64,000 nucleotides of DNA from Brachyhypopomus gauderio (lineage: Eukaryota > Chordata > Actinopteri > Gymnotiformes > Hypopomidae): positions 54,976,055 through 55,040,054 of the forward strand of contig NC_135211.1 in NCBI RefSeq assembly GCF_052324685.1, in the 5' to 3' direction. Below, one piece after another: positions 23,690 through 34,628 of this stretch. The translations under genes and the position numbers were made by a program. Positions within the stretch are counted from its first letter, which is position 1. Every line of letters starts with the position of its first letter. A model generated the notes under the pieces. That model saw only the letters and a program-made list of their open reading frames with translations. It had not been told where the DNA came from and did no database searches.

Positions 23690-23880
23690 ACCTTGCTTTA
23701 TTTTGAAATTGTCTTAGTCCTCCGTTTCCGTTTAAACATCACAACGATGAATGTAAAAGGTAAGTAGTTTTGACACACGTACGGTATTTATGTGTAAATA
23801 GTTGGACAAAATCGCGCTAAGAAATATTCCACCAGAACAACGTGCCGCAAAACCGCACAGCCTAGAAAGTGACGTCAGCA
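23690..23880. promoter_or_regulatory. candidate aptx promoter region with CRE palindrome
   Basis: TGACGTCA at 23870-23877 is a consensus CRE/ATF site about 350 bp upstream of the aptx start codon. On minus a CAAG|GTTAGC donor near 23693 could end the untranslated first exon. On plus an ATGAATGTAAAAG|GTAAGT string begins at 23749, which could be the start of a divergent transcript. Confidence 0.35.
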
Positions 23881-24950
23881 TTGGGAACCACATTTCAAAA
23901 TAAAGGTTTGATTAAAACAAAGTTAGTAAACGTAAATAGTTTTTAAAAAGCATTTGCAGGTTAAGGTTTTCACAATAAAAATAAGCGTTAGAATTATGTA
24001 GTATTAAGGATTCCAAAAAAGTGTAAGCATAATTATCTTTAATAATAATATTACACATAAATAAACAAATGCAATCAGTGACAGTAGGGTAGACAATGTC
24101 AGTGACTACAGTCAGTGACAGAAGGATAGGGTAGAAAATATTCATGTAAATAGTCGTACTCACAATTGCCAAAACAGGTCTATCAGAAAGTCTCTTATAA
24201 ATGTGCCAATAGCCCAGTATTTGTATCTGTATTTGTATTTGAATAAAACACAAGTGTAACAATAAGAGAAGTACATGGATTTGAAAATAGCGAAGACCCA
24301 TGGAGTACATTTTATCACATTTTTAAAATAACATTTTAATAATTACACAATAACATTACATACATAAAAAAGAGACCAGTTTATATTAAAAAGAAACATA
24401 TGTCTGTCCGGCTCTGTACTACTTTTTTTTCCTGTGAGGATAATCATTGTTAAAATAGACCAATATGTGTTGATAGGTTATTATATTATATTATATTATA
24501 TTATATTATATCATATTATAATGTAATGTAATGTAATGTAATATAACATTCTCTTATAGTATAGTAAATGTCTAACAGGTTAATGCTTAAATCTTCAGGT
24601 TAAACAAGCACAGCAACTTATATTTAGAAGTAGGTGTACTTTATTAATAGGATATATATTGCCTGCATTATTTTGAAGTTGTCTTTGAGTATTTTAACAC
24701 TGAAAGTATACAAATTGATAAAATGGTAAAATGGATTAAAAACATTAAATAACATGTTATTTCAGTCCAGAGTCCGGAGTGCTAACCCTCACACCAAGCA
24801 ACCAAAGTAGCACATCATTTTCTAATCAGAAACCATTTCTTGAGCGAAAAAAGTTACACGAAGAATATGAACATGTTATTAAGATATTAATACTAATTGT
24901 ATCATTGTACAAGTTCTCAAATTCATATATGTTTTCCTAACATTTCTCTC
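23881..24950. other. AT-rich intergenic DNA
   Basis: No gene is seen. A 132-codon minus frame at 23912-24310 reads low-complexity hydrophobic and IQIQIQ-type sequence and is not credible. A TTATA/TAATG pentanucleotide repeat occupies 24479-24545. Confidence 0.5.
24479..24545. repeat. TTATA / TAATG pentanucleotide microsatellite
   Basis: About nine TTATA-type pentamers followed by about five TAATG-type pentamers. Confidence 0.85.
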
Positions 24951-24954
24951 CATT

Positions 24955-24993
24955 TGCCGAAACCCAGGGTTGAACAAGGGACATTTAGATCTT
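24955..24993 (-). pseudogene. tRNA-Phe 3'-half relic
   Basis: TGCCGAAACCCAGGGTTGAA and the following 19 bases match the 3' half of the tRNA-Phe in the array at 37.9-64 kb through the anticodon-stem AGATCTT, then similarity stops. It shares the TTGAACAAGG T-arm change with one particular array class (copies at 45790, 47568, 49346, 58238). It cannot fold as a tRNA. Confidence 0.75.
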
Positions 24994-25007
24994 ATGTGTG
25001 CTCTTTA

Positions 25008-25144
25008 GGGGAGATGAGATCAAGTGGTAGAGCCATGGCTTTGCATCAATACCCACAAACCGCAAGCAAAAGAGCACACCCCTTTGAGGGTTATTAGCTT
25101 GCTAAGCATGTCACAGGAAGTGGGATCGATACCCACATTCTACA
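25008..25144 (+). pseudogene. tRNA-Ala relic, split
   Basis: The 5' part (25008-25050) matches the array tRNA-Ala through TCAAGTGGTAGAGC and GGCTTTGCAT. The 3' part (about 25116-25144) matches AGTGGGATCGATACCCACAT and TTCTAC, followed by an AAAGC...ACTTTTAATGACTCGTTGC string resembling the array's own flank. About 65 bp of unrelated or rearranged sequence sits between. It is a decayed copy of the array unit. Confidence 0.75.
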
Positions 25145-25170
25145 AAGCACTTTTAATGACTCGTTGCACT

Positions 25171-26190
25171 ATCAATCAATCAATCAAATTTTATTTATAT
25201 AGTGCTTTTTACAACAGTTGTTGCACAAAACAGCTTTACAAGTGACAAGTCCTAGCCCCCAGTGAGCAAGCCAAGGGCAACAGTGGCAAGGAAAAACTCC
25301 CTCATTTATTTTTATTTTTTGCATGAGAAAGAAACTTTGAGAGGAACCAAGACTCAGGGGGAAAACCCATCCTCCTCTGGCTGACACCGGTCACCATAAC
25401 AACAACAACAATTTAGACAAAGAAATAAAGAAAAGGAAAAGATGTAATAATGTCCATCATGGTGTAGGCTTATCCGGTCAGGCAGTAGGTGGCTGGCACA
25501 GGATGGATCGCTTGTCTCCTCATCTCATTTTTCCTCAAGCAGGCGGGCAGCCATGTGGAGAAAATAAAACAGGGAGAATTAGCTCTGTACGGGGACATAT
25601 ACAGGACAGATGAGATTATGAACATTTCTGGAGTGTGGCAGCAACTCCAACATTAAGTTAAATTATTACAGCCTAGCTAAAAAAAGGCAGAACCAGAAGG
25701 TAACATAGGCTTGGGGGCATTCTGAGACAATGGAATCCATCCACTACACTGTCAACAAACTTGAGTGACCACGAGCAGTGACAGGATGACAGCACCAGCG
25801 CCCCAGTCTACCATAAAACCCTTCATCTATGAACCCCTGGATCTGTACCTTTATCTAAGGGGGAATATTAATTATCAAACGCTAAACCAAATAGGTGGGT
25901 TTTTAACCTAGACTTAAAGATTGTGACTGTCAGAGTTCCGGACGCATTTTGGAAGGTTGTTCCAAAGCAGGGGGGCCTTACAAGAAAAGGCTCTTCCCCC
26001 TGTTTTTACCTTATTAATTTGTGGAACTAATAAAAGACCAGCACCCTGTGATCTTAGTGGACGTGGGGGTTCATAGTTATTATAGGTATTCAGGAGCAAG
26101 CCCATGCAGTGCTTTATAAGTTAATAATAGAATTTTAAAATCAATACGGAATTTAACTGGGAGTCAATGCAGGGATGATAGGACTGGTCT
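25171..26190 (-). mobile_element. L2-like non-LTR retrotransposon, 3' segment (host of nested stack)
   Basis: The minus strand carries the 3' tail (inverted ATCAATCAAT and GTGCTTTTTACAACAG at the left) and the reverse-transcriptase C-terminus: GGRAFSCKAPLLWNNLP at 25914-26105 and [19 protein letters not shown] at about 26110-26185. The element is interrupted at 26190. It resumes at 28242-28350 (NLNKLQIVQNATARVLT) and again at about 37818-37926 ([13 protein letters not shown]), giving three collinear pieces of one element. Confidence 0.85.
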
Positions 26191-26242
26191 TTTTTTTATC
26201 AAAGTGTTTTTATTGAACATCTTAAGCATTAATACACTATAT

Positions 26243-27625
26243 CAGGGATGTCAAAGTCAAATACACCGAGGGCCAAAAAACCAAATTTGCTACAAGCCGA
26301 GGGCCAGACTGGTTCAATGTTTATTAAAACATACTGAAATGATTGCACATAGCCTATTGAACCAAGACCTAACACAGTGTATATTATTTAATGCTTAAAT
26401 GAATATAGCAATATTTTCTTATGGATCTGTCAGTAATTTCAAGTGAAAACATTTTTCAACAAGCAAACAGATAAAAACAAACTTCCTTCAAAGAAAACAT
26501 CAAATCAAATCAAATCAAAGTTTATTTGTATAGCGCTTTTCACAACACATGTTGTCACAAAGCACTTTACAGGATTTAAAAGGTTAAAAATACTATGGGT
26601 CCAGAACCCTAATGAGCAAGCCAAAGGCGACAGTGGTGAGGAAAAACTCCCTATGTCCTGCACATTAAATGAATAAAGTAATAAAGGTTTGAAAAGTGCT
26701 GGAATTTAGGCTAAAGTACTTGAAAATGCTTGAAATTGTAACGACTTTGTTTCACAACAAATAGCTATCTGACTGAACAGTTCTCTTGTATTACGTTAAC
26801 AAATACGAGCCTCTTGTAATTCCAGGACGAAACAACATGAGAGAACGTGAAGACGTTAAGATTGGGCATTTTGAAAATAAACAACCATTAAATAATGTGA
26901 ATAAAAAAGCGAATTATTTCGAATCATTTCGACTATATGTATAAATATTTAACTTAATTAAATTTAACTGGTGCGCGCAGTTACAAAATCCGAGAGGTGC
27001 ACGCAGGGTTGCCAGGTCCTACAAATCCAAATCCAAATATATGACAAAGTCAGTGTAAAACCCGTCCTTCAGAAGCCTAAACTAGCCCAAAGTCGGGGTG
27101 GCCAGTGTAAGTTGTCAACGGCAACGGGGGGGGGGGGGGGTGGGGGGGGGGCGGGGGTGAGTGTGTAAAATGGAGACAAATTAAGTATTATATCGCGATC
27201 GATTCTTAGTGTTGACTTGTAACTCCCGCGGTAGCCCAACTCAAAGTAGCCCAAAAAACCGCACCCCGCGACCCCAGAATTTTTACCCGCAGCTGGATTT
27301 TCAAACAAGCCCAATTTGGCGTGAAAATGGTGAACCTGGCAACTCTGGGTGCACGACCTTGCGAATCAACAGCGTGCGACGCCCTCGCGCACGGGCGGAG
27401 CCACTGCGATTACGTCATTTTCGCTGCGCAGACCCTTGCCGCTTGTGTGCGCTGCAGTGACTTCGCGGGCTACCGTTGCATTGTGGGGAATGTAGTGTTT
27501 GTGCGTGCAAAACACCATCGGGCGGCTGTGGCCTGCGGGCCGGTTATAATAGTAATTAAATATCATCCAGGGGGCCATAGATAATCAATTCAGATCCGGC
27601 CCGCGGGCCTTGACTTTGACACGTG
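26243..27625. mobile_element. hAT-type non-autonomous element with perfect 8-bp TSD
   Basis: A 1383-bp element flanked by identical 8-mers CACTATAT (26235-26242 and 27626-27633). Its ends are CAGGGATGTCAAAGTCAA... and ...TTGACTTTGACACGTG, inverted over TCAAAGTCAA, with GGGCC and GGCCCGCGGG blocks inside. No transposase frame is visible. It contains a nested L2-like tail (26505-26655) and G-rich tracts at about 27126-27152. Confidence 0.88.
26505..26655 (-). mobile_element. L2-like 3' tail, nested inside the hAT element
   Basis: ATCAAATCAAATCAAAG, then TTTATTTGTATAGCGCTTTT and a GAGGAAAAACTCCCT end, is the inverted form of the tail seen at 20215-20439. Only about 150 bp of the 3' end is present. 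Confidence 0.8.
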
Positions 27626-28241
27626 CACTATATGATACACATTTTATTTTTGTCATTATTTCAACCCCCCCCACCCAAAACAACCCCCAACTGTTGCACA
27701 AATATAAATATAGATTTGAAGAAGAAAAAATTATAATAAAAAATTTGCAAAATATGTACATTACTCCTGTGAAAATAAGATTAGCGAGGGATCCATCTCC
27801 CTAATTTGATCCAAAACCGGTTGCCAGATATCAAGGAATTTGTAGGCACAACCTCTTATAGAATACCATATTTTTTCCATAGTCAAATTGTATAAAAGGT
27901 CAGTAAACCACATTTTAAAAGTTGGAGGGGACTTCTTTCCATTTAAGTAGTATTTGCTTTCGAGCTAAAAGAGTAGTAAAGGCTATAAGGATTTTATTAT
28001 TTTGATTCAAATGAGGATACTGTGGTGCAATGCCAAATATAGAGATTATAGCATCAGGCTCTATTACTGTGCCCAATATATCAGAGATAAACCTAAATAT
28101 AGCCTTCCAAAAATCTTCAAGTTTTGGACAAAGCCAAAACATGTGGTACTGAGTTTCAGGCTCAACTTCACATCTATCACAGTGAGGATCTATCTCCCGT
28201 TTAAATTTCGCCAGTTTTACTTTGGACCATTGGACTGGTCT

Positions 28242-28350
28242 AATATGCTGAAATTTTCTAGTTCTGGTCAGAACTCTGGCTGTGGCATTTTGAACTATTT
28301 GAAGTTTATTTAGATTCCTATTTGAACATCCTGATGTAGCAGTGTGGTAT
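28242..28350 (-). mobile_element. L2-like element, second segment
   Basis: Collinear continuation of the element at 25171-26190. The minus strand reads an NRNLNKLQIVQNATARVLT-type RT block. It is cut at 28350 by the Gypsy LTR. Confidence 0.8.
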
Positions 28351-29133
28351 TGTTACTCCGCTAGATTAAGCCCCCCTTAGAAATTCCTTTCTGCTTTAAT
28401 GTTTATTTGGGTAAAGACGAGTTATTAGAGCGAGTGGTTATGGGACAGAGAAGGTCAGAGCCACTGGGACCATAAGTGGGTGTGGCTTATTGTCGCAGCG
28501 AGGGGTTCAAAACCGTCGCCGTTGCATATTTCGTCCTCTTTATATGACCACTCAGGCGAGAGGTATGTGCTCATATAACTCTTCCCTGATATTCGTTGTG
28601 TGTCATTTATGTTAACTGTATTCATGTTAGTGTGGTTTAGCTTGGTAACTGTCCGTAGAATGTACTGTTCTGTTTCATGATAAAAGTTTCGTATTGTATT
28701 GTGTATAAATAATTAATAAGCATGTTCACGGCGCTCGCTAGCACGAGTTATGTACGCGGGGAGTGCTAACTGGAATGCTAATCGTGCCGCGATAGTAGCC
28801 GTATGTTCTCTTTCTTTATGAGTAAAACACTGTTAATTTTCGCTAATAGTTTGAAGAATATTTTCTTTTTATTTATATGTCTGTGTAATGCCGTGATTAA
28901 TTGGTTTTAAGTATCTTGTTTAATGTGTGGACACGTTATTTCACCAGGGTTGCCAAATCTCATGTATTGAGCGTGAGACACACGCATTTGACCGTTTTCA
29001 CACGCTCTCACGCCACACTTCCGATATCTCACGCCGAAAAAAAATATCCAGTTTATTTACTTCAGCTCTGGCGCCATCCACCGGCGATATAACACTGAAT
29101 CTGTGTCCATTTTACGTTCGCAACACCCCGCAC

Positions 29134-29201
<68 letters not shown>

Positions 29202-29479
29202 GTGTTCATTTACAATATCATTTGTTGAATTGTGTGCTAGTACATATTTTATGCTCTTTATATGACCACTCAGGCGAGAGGCATGTCCATGAGAAAAGTT
29301 GAATGCCTTGTTGTGCATGTCCACTGTGTGCAGGCGAGTGGCAAGAGCGTGCAGATACAGAGATATCTGTTATAATAAAGTGCTGCTTCCCACACGTGTG
29401 AGAGCTGTGTCGTCCCTTCCGGTTGTGGAGACTTCCAAGAGTTCCAAAAACTACACAACGCAGGAAAGAACATGTTACA
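28351..29479 (+). repeat. 5' LTR of the Gypsy element
   Basis: Starts TGTTACTCCG and ends ...CATGTTACA, so TGT...ACA termini, and is followed three bases later by a tRNA-type primer site. A poly(A) signal AATAAA lies at 29374-29379. A TATA-containing segment (TTTATATGACCACTCAGGCG and the next few bases) occurs twice, at about 28537 and 29256. A (TA)n run lies at 29137-29198. Confidence 0.7.
29137..29198. repeat. (TA)n microsatellite inside the LTR
   Basis: About 31 TA dinucleotides; it gives spurious alternating Ile-Tyr frames on both strands. Confidence 0.95.
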
Positions 29480-29482
29480 AAG

Positions 29483-29502
29483 TGGTGCCGTGACCCGGAT
29501 TC
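29483..29502 (+). promoter_or_regulatory. Gypsy primer-binding site (tRNA-His type)
   Basis: TGGTGCCGTGACCCGGATTC begins with TGG and is complementary to the 3' end of vertebrate tRNA-His with one mismatch, as I recall that tRNA. It starts three bases after the LTR. Confidence 0.7.
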
Positions 29503-30574
29503 AAAAGGTTGGCAGACTGCTTGTAAGAGTTTGTTTCTCTATGTAGAAAGCATCTCTTCTTGTGTTCAGTTATGAGCAGAGGGTCATGGAGGAAAACCAC
29601 TAAGAATTCTTCAATTGATAGTAACACCTTGCAGAGAAGTGTGTGGTCGTAGAGCACGCTCGGAACAAAGGGGAACAAACCACTCTCGAAGTAAGAGAAG
29701 TTTATTCACACAGGCAAGCTGTACCCAGATGTTCAATGATAAGAGGGCACTCCTCTTATTTATGCAAACACAGACCAGTCCTGTGCACGCAGGCACAGGG
29801 TGGGCTCAATAAGGCTAGGCTAACATAGGTGATATACTACCATACATGGAAATAAATGCATTCTTCTTAAGCATGATTGGATAATCTGTGTGAAGGTACA
29901 ACATCAAAGGCAGAGCATAATTTCTGCGTATACAGCATAATGATGTAATGCATAATTCCGGCGTATGCAGCATAATGATGTAATGCATAATTCCGGCGTA
30001 TGCAGCATAATGATGTAATGCATAGTGGACAGGAAACGTGCAACTTGCAAACTAGCTGCATAGCGAACAGGACACGCCTGGGGAGGAAATGATCCACCGT
30101 CTCTGGTACACACACACACACAGAACATTCAGGAGGAGGGGGAGAGGTGTGAAGGGTGTCAGGGGTCACAGGAAACATCACAGAACACATTGTTCAAGAT
30201 CACATCAAACTGCAAACAAAAGATGATAAAATATTCCTTCACTGCTGACCACCGAGTAGGTTGCTAACACGACACGGAAGGGATTGTATCTACATTGCAT
30301 TTACATGCTAGATTCCTTGTTGTTGATGCTTGTCTGAAAGCCTTTAATTTGTTTTACAATTTTTTTTTCTTTTCCTACTGTTAAGCTCAGACTCATTCAT
30401 TTAATTTTATCATTGCTAGTTTTTTTCTAAAGAAGGGGAATGGCAGGTAAACAGGATAGGCCGAGTGGGGAATTTAGTCACTTGAGTATTGGGAGGGGTA
30501 GGGGTGTTTTGTTTTCTACCCTAGTTAGGGATAGGAATGTTATGTTTACAACCCCTGGAGCTACGACTGTAGGT
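29503..30574. other. Gypsy leader region, no gene seen
   Basis: Untranslated sequence between the primer site and the inserted DNA element. It includes a 35-bp three-copy direct repeat at about 29915-30022. The stretch 29620-30290 may be another insertion (a TTTATT and a TATTTATGC box on minus look LTR-like), but I could not define its ends. Confidence 0.4.
29915..30022. repeat. 35-bp direct repeat, three copies
   Basis: The unit GCATAATTCCGGCGTATGCA followed by GCATAATGATGTAAT is repeated three times with few changes. Confidence 0.9.
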
Positions 30575-31372
30575 CAGGCATGAAAATCTGTCACCTTTCG
30601 GCGAAATTCGCTGTTTTGAAGTTGAAAAGGGTGACCTACGTGAATCGTGTAGATCCGATGAGTTTTTTGTTGGGGGGGGGGGGGGGGGGGTCGGGAGATT
30701 ATATGTATATATTTTAATTATCATATTGACTTAATAAGCAAACAGAGCACTTCCAAAATCGGCAATTTCAATGACACAGTGGCCAGCAGTTTCCGCCCAG
30801 AACCTTCGTAGAGGCCAAATTGCGTTTCAATCATACGAACGTTCTTCATTCATGTTATTCATTTACTTACACTGGGGACAAGGCAGAAGAGCGTACATTT
30901 ACCACATCGTACACAGCGTTGAACACAGTCAGAGCCACAAGCTCTTGTGATAAATAGGTAGATAGATGGGCCTATTAAGTTCGCGTCAACCCCGTGTAGT
31001 TAACGGTGACATAAAATAAGAAACAAGATTTTTTTTCTAGTGTGTCTGTAGTTGTAACTGGTGAATCCAGGGACGTGTGAGGGTCACATTCGCGCCAGGG
31101 CTGAAAAGGTTGAAGATGAAGTTGTAAACTCTTGTTGTTTGAGTCTACCCTGTGCTTTAGCCCATGTTAGAAAATAAAAACACGTGAACCCTGGTATTTT
31201 TACACTCATTTTCACCGCTGATGTATTTATTGGTTCATTAAGACGTAATGGCTTTGACTGAGCCATCTGGAATGGCGAAAGCGGCTTCTCGCGTTTACGG
31301 ATCTGGCTGCATACATTGAATCCATTGACAAGACAGTCAAAAAAAATTTTTTTAATGGATTTTACTATATTT

Positions 31373-31679
31373 TACGGAGCCTGTAAGGTGACATCATGTA
31401 AAAAAATAATAACGCGTGGCCACGACTTATTAACGCGTGGGAACGAGATACTAATGTCGCCCTTCACACGTGGCAACAAAGTTTATTTTTTCACAGCAAA
31501 GCAAGCAGATCCCAGGGATGTTCACGAACTGACTGCCCAAGGAAGGTAAACCTGGCTTTATATAAAGTAATACTTAATTATCTTGTTCGCACGCGTTAAT
31601 TATCTCGTTCGCACGCGTTAGTAAGTCGTGGCCACGCGTTATTATATATTTTACATGATGTCACCTTAGGGGCTCCGTA
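31373..31679. mobile_element. MITE with long terminal inverted repeats
   Basis: The left arm TACGGAGCCTGTAAGGTGAC continues through ATCATGTAAAA, AACGCGTGGCCACGACTTA and CGCGTGGGAACGAGATA. The right arm is its near-perfect reverse complement ending GGGGCTCCGTA. ATATTT occurs immediately outside both ends, a possible 6-bp target duplication. Arms are about 80-90 bp. No coding sequence. Confidence 0.75.
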
Positions 31680-31739
31680 ATATTTGGCATCACCTGTCGC
31701 TGTACCCCCGTACACCAGCAGCCACCCCCCCCCCACCCC

Positions 31740-31865
31740 CCGTCTCCGTATCCCCATGACGTCACATGTCGACGCCCCCCCTCCACATGTCAGCACCCGT
31801 CGCCGTATCCCCATGACGTCACATGTCAACGCCCCGTCGCCGTATCTCCATGACGTCACATGCCC
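31740..31865. repeat. GC-rich minisatellite with CRE-like palindromes
   Basis: Three copies of CCATGACGTCACATG spaced by CGCCGTATC-type sequence. The palindrome TGACGTCA is thereby repeated inside the DNA element; no regulatory role is implied. Confidence 0.75.
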
Positions 31866-31930
31866 CGTCTTCTCACCTTTTTAACCCCTGACCATTTTCA
31901 TGCCTGGTAGGTAGGGGCAGGCTATTTGGT

Positions 31931-33122
31931 TTGTCTGAAGGGGCTACTCCAAAATTCACAACCAGTCCAGCAGACGTAAGTAAAAATTGTCCACCAGACT
32001 ACGACCTGACAGGTAGTCATCTCAGTGAGTTAATTCAACAGATAGGTTCGGAAATTGGTGCTTCTATCCGCACTAGTCTGTCAAGTAACCCCGAGATCGG
32101 TTTGACTCCAGGGGGATGTCGTGTACCAGTGGCGCCGGTTTCTGATCCAAGTCAGCTGAATTCTACTGTAATAGCCTCAAAACTGAATTTAGTGCTGAAG
32201 TCAGATGGTGCCATATTTTCGTGGTGATGACTCTGATAAGTGCAATATTTCTGAGTGGGAGGAATTGATGAAGATCCACCTTAACAAAGGTGGTCATCCC
32301 GAAACAGAAGGGGTGGAAGAGATTTTAAGTAGACTTCGGGGTCGTGCTAGAGATGTAACCAAGGTTTGGATGCGCAATAAGTCAGGAGTTATTGATGTGA
32401 TTGCGGTCTTCGAACACTTGAGACATCACTTTAGCGAGTCAGTCAGTTCAGGACTGCCTTTAGCTGATTTAGCCACGTGTCAATGAGAGTCCACTAGATT
32501 ATTGGGTTAGGTTGAATAAAGCAGCGGATGTGGCAGAACAGAGCCTAAAGGGTGAAGGTATAGGACTCAGTTTAATCGTGACATGGAGCTAGCAGTTCTC
32601 TTCATACAAAACTGCCCAGATCGAGACTTTGCTTTAGTATTCAAGAGCAAGCCCATGCGTTCTTGGTCAGCTTGTGAAGTGCAGGAACGTCTGGATGACT
32701 TATTGAGGGAGCGTAAAGCGAAATTACGCCATCTCAAACAACATGTGACCGGGACCTCTAAGGTGTCTCAGGAGTGTGATACGAGTGGTCTGATGGTTTC
32801 ACCGTCTAATAGCCAGGGCTGTGATGTGGAGCTGACTTCTGAGGTTACAGATAATGACACTCTTGACAGAGTACTGGGCATGTTGGAGCGCACTCTCGCA
32901 GCTAGTTCTCAGAGGGTTTCCCACACTCGTCCCAGAGAACCCACTGGACGCTCCCGTGGGTGTAGAGTTTGTGACAGTTTGGAACATTCTACCAATGTAC
33001 ATTGCAGAATGCACAAACTCTGTTTCAAATGTTTCTCTCCTGACCATATCAGCCCCAACTGTCATGCGGGTGCTCTAAAACCAAGTGCTGCAAAGCCTCT
33101 CAGTCAGCCTCAGGAAAACTAG
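31931..33122 (+). pseudogene. Gypsy gag-like region, frameshifted
   Basis: Three partial frames: 31931-32227, 32205-32486 and 32583-33122, with a further piece in another frame at about 32470-32583. The last contains a retroviral-type zinc knuckle, CFKCFSPDHISPNC (C-x2-C-x4-H-x4-C), at about 33019-33060, preceded by another Cys/His cluster CRVCDSLEHS. At least three frame breaks separate the pieces, so no full Gag can be made. Confidence 0.75.
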
Positions 33123-33133
33123 AGAGCCTCATT

Positions 33134-33544
33134 GTGAATGGGGGCACGGCGGTGCTTTCTACTGACACCTCCACTGCTGACGCTGAATCCGTGTATTCCT
33201 GTTATTCTGAGATGGCACCAAAAACTGAGACGGTGGTTTTCCAGAATCTATTGAGAGCAGCACCCAATGACAGTCTATTTTACATGACAGTGCTAGTGCA
33301 AGGTAAAGTGGAGCTGGAAGGGATGCTGGATAGTGGGTCAATGGCCACCACAGTACATGCAGATATCATTCCTCAGTTACGGGAAGCAAGAGTGATTACT
33401 GATAACATTCAGCCGGCAACCGATATGGTTTTAGTGGGTTGTGGGGGGAAACGAACTAAGCCTGAAGGGGTGTGTGACTTGATTTTGAAGTTATATGGAT
33501 TTCGTTTTGCAGTGCCTGTCCTTATTGTTAATCTTGGGTACTAA
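33134..33544 (+). pseudogene. Gypsy aspartic protease region
   Basis: The frame contains LEGMLDSGSMATTVHADIIP, the DSG active-site motif of retroelement aspartic proteases, and further on VLVGCGGKRT in the position of the flap. It ends in a stop at 33544, and the following pol region is in another frame, so the polyprotein is broken here. Confidence 0.75.
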
Positions 33545-34628
33545 TGTTTTAAAACCATTGATCAGACAATTTAAAGCCCATGACAGTTGCTGGAGAGTAC
33601 TAAATAAACGGGATAGTACATGTCATTCTACCAACAGTCAGTTTTTGCAATTGATGGCCAACCTTGAGAGATGGAGGGGGGAATCGATCCCAGAGAAAAT
33701 TGGCACTGTGAAACTGAAGAGTGCAGTAACCCTGCAGCCCACAAGTGAACATCTGGTTTGGGCACGCTTACCACCAGGCTCAGTACTCTCTGTGGGGAGT
33801 ACAGTTGTTGTGGAGCCAAGCACAGCCCATTGTGTGCATCGAAACATTCTTGTAGAACGGGTTGTTTCACCGCTCTGGGGGGACGGTTGGCTGCCTGTGA
33901 AGATAGTGAACCCCACTGCTAAGGAGATCACTCTGAGACGGAATGCCAAAGTAGCCGATGTATACCCGTGCATTGCTTTGGAGGATTTTGATTGTGGTCT
34001 GAGTGGTGCGGTCCAGCAGAATGTGGGATCAGTGCACTATGCCAGCTCAAGCGGAGTGTTCACAACTGGCAGTTCAGTAAGACGCCAGCTGCCCAGTTGC
34101 GACGAGAGATTGATCGGTCTGAGATTACAAGACATAGAGTTAGAAGGTTGTCAGGTGTCACCATTTTGGGAAGATAAACTTGTTAACCTAGTTACCAAGT
34201 ATGACAGTGTGTTCTCCAGACACCGTCTGGACTGTGGGGAGGCACGAGGGTGTTGTCACAGGATACGACTGACTGATGATAAGCCATTCCAGCTTTCATA
34301 CCGACGACTTTCCCCAGCCCACTACCAGAAGCTACGACAAACCCTGGATGAAATGGAGGAAAGGGAGATTATCCGCAAGTCAAGTAGTGAATTTGCATCA
34401 CCTTTAGTATTAATGTGGAAAAAGAAAGTTGAATTGAGGCTCTGCACTGATTTCCGGTGGTTGAACGCGCGCACAGTGAAGGATGCACACCCTCTTCCCC
34501 ATCAGGCTGATGTCCTTGCTGCACTTGGCGGTAATGCCTTTTTCAGCACGATGGACTTGACATGGGATACTACAACATCTCACTGCACGAAGAGGATAAA
34601 AAGTATACTGCGTTTTCCTCGCCGTTAG
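33495..34628 (+). pseudogene. Gypsy pol: linker and N-terminal reverse transcriptase
   Basis: The frame encodes the pre-RT linker, then HRIRLTDDKPFQLSYRRLSP, the REIIRKSSSEFASPLVL motif, LRLCTDFRWLNARTVKDAHPLP (RT motif 1 and 2 region) and FFSTMDL, which carries the first catalytic Asp. The frame is then lost at about 34560. Confidence 0.85.

Larger units (their letters stand above)
26191..28231 (-). mobile_element. L1-like non-LTR retrotransposon, 5'-truncated, itself interrupted
   Basis: Inserted in the L2-like element with a 10-bp target duplication GGACTGGTCT (26181-26190 and 28232-28241). The plus-strand T run at 26190-26197 is the poly(A) tail on minus. The minus strand at 28142-27915 encodes an L1-type ORF2 C-terminus: FWLCPKLEDFWKAIFRFIS, IISIFGIAPQ, TLLARKQILLKWKEVP. 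The hAT element at 26243-27625 splits its 3' UTR. Confidence 0.85.
30575..31906. mobile_element. DNA transposon relic inserted in Gypsy leader
   Basis: The left end CAGGCATGAAAATCTGTCAC and the right end ...CTGACCATTTTCATGCCTG are inverted over CAGGCATGAAAAT. GTAGGT flanks both sides (30569-30574 and 31907-31912), probably an eroded 8-bp hAT duplication. No transposase is visible. It carries a G18-20 run at about 30672, a nested inverted-repeat element (31373-31679) and a TGACGTCA-containing minisatellite (31740-31865). Confidence 0.65.

Noticed and set aside
23912-24310. 132-codon minus-strand frame
   Set aside because: Low-complexity hydrophobic and IQIQIQ sequence in AT-rich DNA, with no family resemblance.
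24955-25144. tRNA-derived SINE
   Set aside because: It holds parts of two different tRNAs in opposite orientation plus array flank and has no SINE tail, so a relic of the array unit fits better.
29127-29324. Frames of alternating Ile and Tyr
   Set aside because: They are translations of the TA microsatellite.
31740-31865. Cluster of TGACGTCA sites as an enhancer
   Set aside because: The sites are copies within a minisatellite inside a dead transposon; regular spacing is explained by repetition.
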